DNA of 64,000 nt. Source: Roseovarius aestuarii. Lineage in GTDB: Bacteria > Pseudomonadota > Alphaproteobacteria > Rhodobacterales > Rhodobacteraceae. The stretch lies in contig NZ_JAIMIB010000005.1 in the NCBI RefSeq assembly GCF_019966515.1, positions 62,001 through 126,000 of the forward strand, in the 5' to 3' direction. Shown piece by piece: positions 1-8,072 of this stretch. The notes under the pieces were generated by a model that had not been told where the DNA came from, made no database searches, and saw only the letters and a program-made list of their open reading frames with translations. Position numbers and translations under genes: made by a program. Positions within the stretch are counted from its first letter, which is position 1. The number at the start of each line of letters is the position of its first letter.

Positions 1-1325
1 GTGTTGTCTTTTTCCCACTGGCTGAAATGCGCGGTGAAGGAATTCCATTCCTGCATTTTCATCTTGATATAGGCGGCCGAGAATTCCTCGCCCAGCATCG
101 CCTTCAACTCCTTGTCCTTATCGTAGGTCCGGATCGCATCCAGCATGTTGAGCGGCAGTTTCGGCGCGCCGCGTACCTTGTGACCTTCGGCATACATGTC
201 AATGTCATGACGCTTGCCCGGATCGGCCTTGTGGCGGATCCCGCTGAGTCCCGCGGCGATGATCACCGCCTGCAAAAGATATGGGTTGACCGCGCCATCG
301 GGCAGGCGCAGTTCGAACCGGCCGGGACCTGGCACGCGCACCATGTGGGTACGGTTGTTGCCGGTCCAGGTCACGGTATTGGGTGCCCATGTCGCGCCCG
401 AGGTGGTGCGCGGCGCGTTGATCCGCTTGTAGCTGTTCACCGTCGGATTGGTGATCGCGGCCAAGGCGCTGGCATGTTTCATGATGCCGCCCAGGAAATG
501 CGCGCCCTTTTCGCTGAGGCCCAGTTCTCCGGTCTGGCCCGTGCCTGTGCCCGCCTCGATGGCGAAAACATTGGTCTTGGCCTTGTCGCCGGGCGCATCC
601 CACACGGAAATATGCGCATGGCAGCCATTGCCGGTCAGGCCCTCAACGGGCTTGGGCATGAAGGTCGCTCGGAAGCCGTGCTTTTCGGCCACGGACCGGG
701 TCATGAATTTGAAGAAACTGTGCTTGTCGGCGGTGCGGAGCGCGTCGTCGAATTCCCAGTTCATCTCGAACTGGCCATTGGCGTCCTCGTGGTCGTTCTG
801 ATACGGACCCCAGCCCAGATCAAGCATGTAGTCGCAGATCTCGCGCACCACGTCATAGCGCCGCATCACAGCCTGCTGGTCATAGCAGGGCTTGTCGGCG
901 GTATCGTATTCGTCGCTGAGAGCTGATCCGTCGGGCGTCAGCAGAAAATATTCGGCCTCGATCCCGGTCTTGACATGCATGCCCTCGTCCGCCGCCTCGG
1001 CGATCAGCTTGCGCAGCACGTTGCGCGGAGCCTGCGCCACGTCTTCGCCATCCATCACGCAATTGCCCGCCACCCAGGCGACTTCAGGTTTCCACGGCAG
1101 CTGGATCACGGAACTGGGGTCCGGTACCGCCAGCATGTCCGGATGCGCGGGTGTCAGATCCAGATAGGTGGCAAAGCCGGCGAACCCGGCGCCTTCCTCT
1201 TGCATATCGGCAATCGCCTGTGCCGGCACCAGCTTGGCCCGCTGTGCCCCGAACAGATCGGTGAATGAAATCATGAAGTATTTTACGCCGTTTTCCGCAG
1301 CGTAGGCGGCCAGATCTGTTGTCAT
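1..1325 (-). CDS. glnT: Type III glutamine synthetase-like ligase (GlnT / gamma-glutamylmethylamide synthetase family), 3' end cut by window
   Basis: The reverse strand reads from ATG at 1325 (MTTDLAAYAAENG) without a stop to the window edge, about 441 residues, so only a few C-terminal residues are missing. The reading contains glutamine-synthetase landmarks: an NDHEDANGQFE stretch in the central domain, GNGCHAHISVWD, and NRTHMVRVPGPGRFELRLPDG near the ATP/glutamate site. This family ligates ammonia or a small amine to the gamma-carboxyl of glutamate. An AGGGAAAGGA ribosome site lies just upstream. It is the last visible gene of the glxBCD block, which points to glutamate- or gamma-glutamylamide-linked nitrogen metabolism. 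GlnT (ammonia) and GmaS (methylamine) cannot be separated by eye; methylglutamate dehydrogenase genes are not visible inside the window. Confidence 0.85.
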   Translation of the reverse strand, partial: MTTDLAAYAAENGVKYFMISFTDLFGAQRAKLVPAQAIADMQEEGAGFAGFATYLDLTPAHPDMLAVPDPSSVIQLPWKPEVAWVAGNCVMDGEDVAQAPRNVLRKLIAEAADEGMHVKTGIEAEYFLLTPDGSALSDEYDTADKPCYDQQAVMRRYDVVREICDYMLDLGWGPYQNDHEDANGQFEMNWEFDDALRTADKHSFFKFMTRSVAEKHGFRATFMPKPVEGLTGNGCHAHISVWDAPGDKAKTNVFAIEAGTGTGQTGELGLSEKGAHFLGGIMKHASALAAITNPTVNSYKRINAPRTTSGATWAPNTVTWTGNNRTHMVRVPGPGRFELRLPDGAVNPYLLQAVIIAAGLSGIRHKADPGKRHDIDMYAEGHKVRGAPKLPLNMLDAIRTYDKDKELKAMLGEEFSAAYIKMKMQEWNSFTAHFSQWEKDN

Positions 1326-1390
1326 GGAGTTTTTTCCTTTCCCTGTTGGCATAGAAAAGGGGCGGTTTGGCCGCCCCTTGTCAACTTTTT

Positions 1391-2728
1391 TCAGAACCCT
1401 GTGCCCGGCTTGCCCGGCCACCAGTCGGTGCCCGACAAAGGCACCTGCGCCATGGCGGCGGCCTCCATCGTCAGGGCCACCAGATCTTCAGGCTCCAGAT
1501 TGTGCAGATGGTTCTTGCCGCAGGCGCGCGCGATGGTCTGCGCCTCAAGCGTCATCACCTTGAGGTAATTGCGCAGACGCCGCCCGCCCTCGACCGGATC
1601 GAACCGCGCGGCAAGCTCGGGATCCTGGGTGGTGATGCCGGCAGGGTCCAGCCCCTCGTGCCAGTCATCATAGGCGCCCGCGGTGGTGCCGAGTTTCTGA
1701 TATTCGGCCTCCCATTTCGGGTCGTTGTCACCGATGGCGATCATCGCCGCGGTGCCGATGCTGACGGCGTCCGCGCCCAATGCCATCGCCTTGGCCACAT
1801 CCGCACCCGAGCGGATGCCGCCCGACAGGATCAACTGCACCTTGCGGTGCATCCCCAGATCCTGCAGCGCTTGAACCGCCGGACGGATGATCGCCAGCGT
1901 CGGCTGACCGACATGCTCAATGAACACGTCCTGCGTCGCCGCCGTGCCGCCCTGCATGCCATCAAGCACGACCGCATCCGCGCCCGCCTTGATCGCCAGA
2001 GTGGTGTCGTAATAGGGCCGCGCGCCGGCGACTTTCACATAGATCGGGACTTTCCAGCCGGTGATCTCGCGTAACTCGAGGATCTTGATCTCAAGATCAT
2101 CTGGCCCGGTCCAGTCCGGGTGACGGCAGGCCGACCGCTGGTCGATCCCCTTGGGCAGGTTGCGCATCTCGGCCACCCGGTCGGAAATCTTCTGACCCAA
2201 GAGCATGCCGCCACCGCCAGGCTTGGCCCCCTGCCCCACGACGATCTCGATGGCATCAGCCTTGCGCAGGTCATCCGGGTTCATGCCGTAGCGCGAGGGC
2301 AGATACTGATACACGAGCTTGGTGGAGTGGCCGCGTTCTTCGGGCGTCATGCCGCCGTCGCCGGTGGTCGTGGACGTGCCCGCCGCCGAGGCGCCGCGGC
2401 CCAGAGCCTCTTTCGCCGGGCCGGAGAGCGCGCCGAAACTCATACCAGCGATAGTGATCGGAATGTCCAGCTCGATCGGGTTTTCCGCGTGCAGACCGCC
2501 GATGGTCACGGAGGTCTCGCATTTCTCGCGATAGCCTTCGAGCGGGTAGCGAGAGATCGACGCGCCCAGAAACAACAGGTCGTCGAAATTAGGCACCCGG
2601 CGCTTGGCGCCGCCACCGCGAATGTCGTAGATGCCGGTCGCCGCCGCACGGCGGATGTCGCTGTTCACGTCCTGCGTGAAGGTCGCCGACTGTCGCGGCG
2701 TGGTGTGCGGGATCTTGTGTTCTGTCAT
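1391..2728 (-). CDS. glxD: FMN-binding glutamate synthase-family protein (GlxD / MgsC-like)
   Basis: 445 residues. The C-terminal two thirds is a glutamate-synthase-type FMN barrel: PITIAGMSFGALS, GEGA-like VGQGAKPGGGGML, KVAGARPYYD, DAVVLDGMQGGTAA and the phosphate-binding LSGGIRSGADVAKAMALGAD. In GltB this domain makes glutamate from 2-oxoglutarate and ammonia channelled from an amidotransferase. Here the amidotransferase, GXGXG and FMN domains are separate genes. The closely spaced cysteines that bind the 3Fe-4S cluster in canonical GltB are absent after the FMN barrel, where the sequence reads GAYDDWHEGLDPAGITTQDPE with no Cys. It lies 12 bp after glxC in the same operon. It could act as glutamate synthase-like or N-methylglutamate synthase-like enzyme; the product is not settled. 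Confidence 0.85.
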   Translation of the reverse strand: MTEHKIPHTTPRQSATFTQDVNSDIRRAAATGIYDIRGGGAKRRVPNFDDLLFLGASISRYPLEGYREKCETSVTIGGLHAENPIELDIPITIAGMSFGALSGPAKEALGRGASAAGTSTTTGDGGMTPEERGHSTKLVYQYLPSRYGMNPDDLRKADAIEIVVGQGAKPGGGGMLLGQKISDRVAEMRNLPKGIDQRSACRHPDWTGPDDLEIKILELREITGWKVPIYVKVAGARPYYDTTLAIKAGADAVVLDGMQGGTAATQDVFIEHVGQPTLAIIRPAVQALQDLGMHRKVQLILSGGIRSGADVAKAMALGADAVSIGTAAMIAIGDNDPKWEAEYQKLGTTAGAYDDWHEGLDPAGITTQDPELAARFDPVEGGRRLRNYLKVMTLEAQTIARACGKNHLHNLEPEDLVALTMEAAAMAQVPLSGTDWWPGKPGTGF

Positions 2729-2740
2729 GGTTTCAACCCC

Positions 2741-3424
2741 TTAATAGTCGCCAGCGTTATCAACATCGAAATTATAGAGATTGCGGGCCGAGCCGTAGCG
2801 CGTGAACTCCTCAGGTTTCGCGTCCACCCCGGCCTCGGTCAGGATTTCTTTGAGAAACTCTATATGTTCCGGTCGCATTTCCTTTTTCTCGCAATCGGCA
2901 CCGAGGCTCTTTACGCTGCCGCGCACGAAAAACCGCGCCTCGTAGCAGCTATCACCCAACGCGTCGCCCGCATCGCCGCAGACCACGACATTGCCCGACT
3001 GCGCCATGAAGCCGGACATGTGGCCGATATTGCCCTCGACCACTATATCGACGCCTTTCATCGAAATCCCGCAGCGCGAGGCGGCATTGCCCCTAACCAC
3101 GATCAGCCCGCCATGAGCGGTTGCCCCCAGATACTGGCTGGCATCGCCTTCAATCACGATCTTGCCCGACATCATGTTCTCACCGGTGCCTGGACCTGCC
3201 GAGCCGTCGACGGTAATGGTCGCCTGCTTGTTCATGCCGCCGCAATAATAGCCGGTGGAGCCGCGCACGGTGACCTCGATAGGTGCATCGAGCCCCACGG
3301 CGATGGCATGACTGCCCTTGGCATTCACCACCTCCCACGCGGTCTCGTTGGTGTTTTGGGTCTGACCCTGCAGGGTCTCGTTCAGGGCGCGCAAGCCCTG
3401 TTCGGCCAAATCGAATGTCTGCAT
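2741..3424 (-). CDS. glxC: GXGXG-domain glutamate synthase alpha-like subunit (GlxC / MgsB-like)
   Basis: 227 residues from ATG 3424 (MQTFDLAEQG), one base past the stop of glxB, indicating translational coupling; a much longer upstream reading overlaps glxB in another frame and is not real. The centre is a right-handed beta-helix of repeated G-x-x-G-x-x-x-G turns (for example SGKIVIEGDASQYLGATAHG and GVDIVVEGNIGHMSG), the signature of the GltB C-terminal GXGXG domain. In multi-domain glutamate synthases this domain is structural, holding the amidotransferase and FMN domains together. Here it should bridge GlxB and GlxD. No catalytic residue is expected. Confidence 0.85.
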   Translation of the reverse strand: MQTFDLAEQGLRALNETLQGQTQNTNETAWEVVNAKGSHAIAVGLDAPIEVTVRGSTGYYCGGMNKQATITVDGSAGPGTGENMMSGKIVIEGDASQYLGATAHGGLIVVRGNAASRCGISMKGVDIVVEGNIGHMSGFMAQSGNVVVCGDAGDALGDSCYEARFFVRGSVKSLGADCEKKEMRPEHIEFLKEILTEAGVDAKPEEFTRYGSARNLYNFDVDNAGDY

Positions 3425-3425
3425 C

Positions 3426-4322
3426 TCAGTGGTTCCAGAAATAAACGGTTGCGGGTTCGGGCTCCCAAACGCGGGCGTCCTCGATGCCCGGCAGGCTGAC
3501 CAGTGCGCGGTATTCGCTGCCGAACGCCACATATTGATCGGTCTCGGCCATGACCGCAGGTTTGCAGGCAATCGGATCCCGCACGACGCCGAACCCGTCC
3601 TTGGTGCCCACCACAAAGGTGTAGAACCCGTCAAGGTCATCCAACCCGGCCTCCAGCGCCTCGCCCAGGGTGCTGCCATTCTGCATTTTCCAGGTCAGAT
3701 AGGCCGCCGCCACCTCTGTATCGTTAAGCGTCTCAACGGTGACACCTTCGCGCGCCAGTTTGCGGCGTAATGAGTTGTGATTGGAAAGCGAGCCGTTATG
3801 CACCAAGCATTGATCGGCCCCAGTGGAAAACGGATGCGCGCCCAGGGTCGTCACCGCCGATTCCGTGGCCATCCGAGTGTGTCCGATCCCGTGCGTGCCG
3901 GTCAGCTTGGGAATGTCAAAGCGGCGTGCCACGTCTTCGGGCAGGCCAACCTCCTTATAGATCTCAATGACTTCTCCGGCGCTCATCACCCTTGCATCGG
4001 GGCGCAGGTCTTTCAGCGCGGCGCGGGCCTCGGCCAGCTTGTTTTCGGGCAGATCGATCACAGCGTGGGTGTCAATTACACGGACCGAAAGATCGCCGCC
4101 GATCTCGGCAATCAGATCCCTGCCCAGATCGGCAAAATCGGTCTCCGGGTCCGCCGACTGAACGGTCAGCTTGGCATGCCCTTCCCGCGTGTCCCCATAG
4201 ACCGCGATACCAGCACTATCCGGTCCGCGATCGGTCATAGTGATCAGCATCTCGGTCAGCATTTCGCCCAGTTTGGGCTCCAGTGATTTATCTTTCAGAA
4301 ATAGTCCGACAATCCCACACAT
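3426..4322 (-). CDS. glxB: Class II glutamine amidotransferase (GlxB / MgsA-like)
   Basis: 298 residues. The start was set at 4322 so that the protein begins MCGIVGLF: the Ntn nucleophile must be Cys2 after Met removal, and a GGAG ribosome site lies 6 bases upstream. An in-frame ATG four codons earlier would block the nucleophile. Class II motifs are present: DRGPDSAG, GHTRMATES, the HNGSLSNHN loop and FGSEYRAL. It hydrolyses glutamine and should deliver ammonia to the GlxCD partners. It is the first gene of the glxBCD-glnT run and lies 90 bp downstream of the XRE-cupin regulator gene, with an inverted repeat in between. Confidence 0.87.
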   Translation of the reverse strand: MCGIVGLFLKDKSLEPKLGEMLTEMLITMTDRGPDSAGIAVYGDTREGHAKLTVQSADPETDFADLGRDLIAEIGGDLSVRVIDTHAVIDLPENKLAEARAALKDLRPDARVMSAGEVIEIYKEVGLPEDVARRFDIPKLTGTHGIGHTRMATESAVTTLGAHPFSTGADQCLVHNGSLSNHNSLRRKLAREGVTVETLNDTEVAAAYLTWKMQNGSTLGEALEAGLDDLDGFYTFVVGTKDGFGVVRDPIACKPAVMAETDQYVAFGSEYRALVSLPGIEDARVWEPEPATVYFWNH

Positions 4323-4394
4323 TGGCGTCTCCATGAATCATTCTGAAACAGGGTACAGATTCTCTTAAGCTTTTTCAACCATAAGAATTAATGT

Positions 4395-4407
4395 TTCCTG
4401 TCAGGAA
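4395..4407. promoter_or_regulatory. Perfect inverted repeat TTCCTG-T-CAGGAA upstream of glxB
   Basis: Six-base arms around a single central T, in the 90-bp gap between the XRE-cupin regulator gene and glxB. Position and symmetry fit an operator for a dimeric regulator, most simply the neighbouring XRE-cupin protein. No binding evidence exists here; the assignment is inference from position. Confidence 0.4.
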
Positions 4408-4412
4408 TAATT

Positions 4413-5045
4413 TCAATGGCTGGATTGGGGATAGGAAATCACCGAGAGATAGCGTGCTGGCAGCTTGATCAGCTGATCAGGTCCATGCGGCGCATCGGCA
4501 TCGAAAAACAGACTGTCCCCCGGGCATAGATGAAAGCGTTTCTCGCCGTGGCGATAGCCCACCTCGCCCTCCAGCATGTAGAGAAGCTCGATCCCTTCAT
4601 GCTGAAAGGTCGGGAAGGTGTCGGATTCTTCCGTCAGCGTAATCATGTAGGGCTCGACCACAACGCCACTGCCATTCGCCCCCAGATGCCCCAGCAGGTT
4701 GTACTGATGTCCTGCCCGAGTGCCCGCGCGCTCGGTTTCGATCGCGTCACCTGCCTTGACATGCACCGCCTCCCGGCGCTCCTCGAAGCGGCGAAAGAAC
4801 GAGGTCACCGGCACGCTCAGCGCCGCCGACAGCGCCTGCAACGTGGTCAGCGAGGCCGAAGTAATGCCGTTCTCGATCTTGGAGAGCATGCCCACCGACA
4901 GACCGGTCACCTCAGCCAGATCGGCAACGGTCATACTGCGCTGCCGCCGGAAATCGCGTACCTCGCGGCCAATCGCCACCTCAAGGTTCTTTTCGCGGGT
5001 ATCCCGAACCTTATGTGGGTCCTGGTTAAGCTTGCCGCTGGCCAT
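4413..5045 (-). CDS. XRE-family regulator with C-terminal cupin domain
   Basis: 210 residues. Residues about 25-80 form an XRE helix-turn-helix (MTVADLAEVTGLSVGMLSKIENG), and residues about 130-205 a cupin with the HEGIELLYMLEGEVGYRHGEKRFHLCPGD signature region and a DAPHGP motif. Cupin-XRE regulators sense small nitrogen metabolites such as polyamines or ethanolamine and control an adjacent operon. An AGAGGAAG ribosome site precedes ATG 5045. The gene is transcribed in the same direction as glxBCD-glnT and probably controls it; inverted repeats on both sides (5057-5089 and 4395-4407) would allow self-control as well. The ligand is unknown. Confidence 0.85.
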   Translation of the reverse strand: MASGKLNQDPHKVRDTREKNLEVAIGREVRDFRRQRSMTVADLAEVTGLSVGMLSKIENGITSASLTTLQALSAALSVPVTSFFRRFEERREAVHVKAGDAIETERAGTRAGHQYNLLGHLGANGSGVVVEPYMITLTEESDTFPTFQHEGIELLYMLEGEVGYRHGEKRFHLCPGDSLFFDADAPHGPDQLIKLPARYLSVISYPQSSH

Positions 5046-5056
5046 ATCGTCTTCCT

Positions 5057-5089
5057 CTTGGACCGACGTTTTGCCGGCTGTTGTCCAAG
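5057..5089. promoter_or_regulatory. Inverted repeat CTTGGAC-N19-GTCCAAG in the regulator's upstream region
   Basis: Seven-base perfect arms at 5057-5063 and 5083-5089 in the 81-bp gap before the XRE-cupin gene. It could be an operator for autoregulation or, for the minus strand, overlap a TTGGAC -35 element. I see no convincing -10 box. It differs from the palindrome before glxB, so one protein may not bind both. Confidence 0.3.
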
Positions 5090-5126
5090 ACTAAACCCTT
5101 GCGAGAGCGATGTAAAACAGCGCTGG

Positions 5127-5492
5127 TCAGCCGTTCATTTTTTCCCATTCCTCATTCAGAATGGGCGCCCCCAGTGCCATGGAGTGCACCCCCATGATCG
5201 AAGTCAGTTGCAGCACTTCCAAAATCTCTTCCTTGGTCGCGCCTTCACGCAGGGCATTCTGCATGTGCCGCCGCACGCCCGGCGCCCAAAGGTGGGTGGT
5301 GGCCGCGTTGATGGCGATGAATATCAATTCCTTGGTCTTCTGCGGCAGCGGGCCGTTCTTCTGCGGCACCGCGCGGAAGGCCAGAAATGCCTCAAGGTAA
5401 TCCGGGTCCATTTCAGCCAGCATGTCCCACATCGGGTTCCAGTCGTCGGTCTGGCGCTGCGCCTCGGTCGAGGGATAGGTCTTTTCGGTCAT
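5127..5492 (-). CDS. Carboxymuconolactone decarboxylase/AhpD-fold protein without cysteine
   Basis: 121 residues from ATG 5492; its ATG overlaps the TGA of the dioxygenase gene as ATGA, so the two are translationally coupled. The fold is recognised from TKELIFIAINAATTHLWAPG, RRHMQNALREGATKEEILEVLQ and the GVHSMALG end. AhpD-type members use a CxxC pair for peroxidase activity; this protein contains no cysteine at all, so a peroxidase role is excluded. A decarboxylase, isomerase or structural role in the catabolic pathway is possible. It is the promoter-distal gene of the eight-gene minus-strand run. Confidence 0.8.
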   Translation of the reverse strand: MTEKTYPSTEAQRQTDDWNPMWDMLAEMDPDYLEAFLAFRAVPQKNGPLPQKTKELIFIAINAATTHLWAPGVRRHMQNALREGATKEEILEVLQLTSIMGVHSMALGAPILNEEWEKMNG

Positions 5493-6325
5493 GATGCCTC
5501 TTTCATCTCGGGTGTTTCGCGTCGGTCCTTCACCACGGTGATGCGGTTCATGCAGCGATAGGCTGGCAGGTAATCGGCCACTGCGTAATGCATGGTGCAG
5601 CGGTTGTCCCACATCGCCAGATCACCGGCGCGCCAACGCCAGCGGATCTGATCCTCGGGTTTGTTCATGTGATTGGCCAGCCAGGTTTTCAGCGCATTGG
5701 CCTCATTCGTCGGTAGACCAAGGATGTGGGTCACGAATGCCTCGTTGAAATTCAGGAACTTGCGGCCCGTCACCGGATGGGTGGCAATCAACGGGCGGAT
5801 ACTATGCCCGAACCGCGCCATACCCTCGTTCAGCTTATCCGGGCTTGCGCCAAAGGAATTACGAAAATCCCCCATGTCATGCACCGCCTCTAACCCCTCA
5901 AGATCGGCTTTCATGCCAGCGGGCAATCGATCATAGGCGGCATAGTTAGACGACCACATGGTATCGCCACCCACCTCGGGCACCACGCGGGCGACAAGGA
6001 TCGACGCAAAGGGCTGTTGCACCTTGAATGTCAGATCTGTGTGCCAGCTATTGGTGTCGGGTGGTGCGCCGCTGTCATTTTCCAGCTTCACGATCCGTTC
6101 GAACCTGTCGACATGCGGATAAAGCGGATGCGGCGCGTCCAGTTCCCCAAAGCTTTCGGCCAGTGCCATATGCGCCTCTGGCGAAATATCCGTGCCGCGC
6201 AAAAAGATCACCTGATGCTCCAGCAATGCCTTATAGAGGCCGTCTGTGATAGCTTCGGTCAGAGCATTCACATCAATGCCGGAAATCTCAGCGCCAATGG
6301 CCGGTGTGATCTTTGCTGCGCGCAT
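5489..6325 (-). CDS. TauD/TfdA-family Fe(II)/2-oxoglutarate dioxygenase
   Basis: 278 residues from ATG 6325 (MRAAKITPAIGAEISGID), with GGGAGGG upstream and 4 bp after the ThDP enzyme stop. The iron triad is visible: NSWHTDLTF (His-x-Asp) and the distal His in CTMHYAVADY, followed by the 2-oxoglutarate-binding Arg (YRCMNR). Family members hydroxylate taurine, alkylsulfates, quaternary amines or aryloxyacids, usually breaking a C-S, C-N or C-O bond. The place in this operon suggests it attacks the pathway substrate or an intermediate. The exact substrate cannot be read from sequence. Confidence 0.87.
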   Translation of the reverse strand: MRAAKITPAIGAEISGIDVNALTEAITDGLYKALLEHQVIFLRGTDISPEAHMALAESFGELDAPHPLYPHVDRFERIVKLENDSGAPPDTNSWHTDLTFKVQQPFASILVARVVPEVGGDTMWSSNYAAYDRLPAGMKADLEGLEAVHDMGDFRNSFGASPDKLNEGMARFGHSIRPLIATHPVTGRKFLNFNEAFVTHILGLPTNEANALKTWLANHMNKPEDQIRWRWRAGDLAMWDNRCTMHYAVADYLPAYRCMNRITVVKDRRETPEMKEAS

Positions 6326-6329
6326 GGCG

Positions 6330-8018
6330 TTACCCTCCCCGGTGTTTGAAGCTGTCCCTCCGGAAAGAATAGAGAGCCGCCGGATCGACACTGACATCAA
6401 CAACCGCCGGCTTGCCGCAGTCAAGCGCCGCCTCTATCGCCTGCGCCATTTCGTCCAGCGTTTCGGCCTTGTAGCCTTTGGCGCCATAAAGCTCCGCCAG
6501 CTTGTCGAAGGGCGGGCTTGAGATATCGGCGCCGATATAACGCTCGCCGAAGAAATCGCGCTGATAGGCTTTCTCTGCCCCCCAGCAGCGGTTGTTCATC
6601 ACCACGGTGACGGTGTTGATGCCATAATCGACGGCCGTCGAAAGCTCGGAGACGGTCATGCCGAACCCGCCATCACCCATGAGCGAAATGATGGGCCGTT
6701 CCGGTGCCGCCAGCTTCAACCCCAGCCCACAGGCAAATGAAAAACCGACCAGCCCGAAATCAAGCGGGGTGAAGAGCGATTTGGGGTGCCAGTAATTCAA
6801 TGCATCGGTGGCCTGCAGGCAGAGCGTACCCGCATCCATCGTCACCGCCGCATCTTTCGGCATCACATCGCGTAGCGTCTTGAACAGCCCCGACGGGTGG
6901 ATCGGCATTGCATCGACCTGCGCCTCGGCATCACGTTTAGCCAGATAGGCCTCACGCTCGGCCTGAAAACCTATCGCCCAGGCATCCGCCGCGCCGCGGG
7001 TGTTGATCCGGCTCAGCGTATCGCGCAATTGCCGCGCCACGGTCGGTGCATCGCCCATGATCCCAATCTCGGCGGGAAAGTAGCGCCCGATGGCCGTGGG
7101 TTCCAGCTCCACATGGATGATCTTAGCGTCTTTATTAATATTATCATAGCTGTAGAAGGTGGCGTTAAAGCCGATCCGTGTGCCGAGGCCGAGGATCACG
7201 TCGGCCTCTTTCACCAACCGGGAGGCCACCACATTGCCGCGTGGTCCCATCTGGCCCGCATTCAGCGGGTGGCCAAACGGTATCGCATCGCCGTGACCGG
7301 GTGAGGTGACCACGGGACAATTCAACGCCTCAGCCAGGCGTAGGCAATCTTCTGCGCCGTCGGTGTTCTTGATCCCGCCCCCCGCGATGATCACCGGCTG
7401 ATTGGCGCCTGCCAGCAATTTCGCGGCAGCCTCAATGGCCTCGGGTGCACCACCCGGAGCGGCAAACGGGCGATATTGCGCAGGCGTTTGGAATTCCTCG
7501 AACTCGGCCTGCGCCGACAACACGTCGCGCGGCAGATTGAGTTGCACCGGGCCGCGCCGGGGCGCCATCGCCTCGCGGTAGGCTTCGCGCAACATCTCGG
7601 GCACGCGATCCGCTGAAGTCGCCGTCCAGGTCTTCTTGGTGATCGGCTTGAACAGCGCGTCCTGATCGACCTCCTGAAAGGCATCACGGTAGCGGTGCCC
7701 GCTGGCCAATGCACCCGCGATACTGACCACCGGCGAATAGGCCGCCTTGGCCTGCGCCAGACCAGTCACAAGGTTGGTGGCACCGGGGCCGTTCTGCCCC
7801 GCTAAGATCACCCCAGCCTGCCCGCTCATCCGGGCGAAACCGTCGGCCATATGTGTGCCGGTACGCTCGTCATGTACACCGATGAACTTGATGTCATCCG
7901 CGTCATAAAGTGCGTCGAACATCTCCATCGTGGCCGATCCGATCAGCCCGAACACATGGCTGGTTCCCTCGGCGCGGATCGCCTCGACCGCCGCCTGACC
8001 ACCTGTCATCTTTTTCAT
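6330..8018 (-). CDS. Thiamine diphosphate enzyme, acetolactate synthase/sulfoacetaldehyde acetyltransferase (Xsc)-like
   Basis: 562 residues from ATG 8018 (MKKMTGGQ), with AGGAAA upstream; an in-frame ATG 11 codons earlier lacks a better site. The three ThDP-enzyme domains are present: N-terminal PYR domain with catalytic Glu at about residue 51 (VHDERTGTHMADG), central NAD/FAD-like domain, and PP domain with GDGG at about 448 followed by NN 27 residues on. The GLIGSA, AGQNGPGATN and FQEVDQ segments recall Xsc rather than IlvB. It probably cleaves or ligates a 2-oxo acid or an activated aldehyde. Substrate identity is open; a plain acetolactate synthase role is unlikely because no IlvH subunit is adjacent. 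Confidence 0.85.
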   Translation of the reverse strand: MKKMTGGQAAVEAIRAEGTSHVFGLIGSATMEMFDALYDADDIKFIGVHDERTGTHMADGFARMSGQAGVILAGQNGPGATNLVTGLAQAKAAYSPVVSIAGALASGHRYRDAFQEVDQDALFKPITKKTWTATSADRVPEMLREAYREAMAPRRGPVQLNLPRDVLSAQAEFEEFQTPAQYRPFAAPGGAPEAIEAAAKLLAGANQPVIIAGGGIKNTDGAEDCLRLAEALNCPVVTSPGHGDAIPFGHPLNAGQMGPRGNVVASRLVKEADVILGLGTRIGFNATFYSYDNINKDAKIIHVELEPTAIGRYFPAEIGIMGDAPTVARQLRDTLSRINTRGAADAWAIGFQAEREAYLAKRDAEAQVDAMPIHPSGLFKTLRDVMPKDAAVTMDAGTLCLQATDALNYWHPKSLFTPLDFGLVGFSFACGLGLKLAAPERPIISLMGDGGFGMTVSELSTAVDYGINTVTVVMNNRCWGAEKAYQRDFFGERYIGADISSPPFDKLAELYGAKGYKAETLDEMAQAIEAALDCGKPAVVDVSVDPAALYSFRRDSFKHRGG

Positions 8019-8072
8019 GTCGCGTTTCCTGTTACTTGTGTAAGCCCGCACATCAAAACCGGGCGCAATCCG

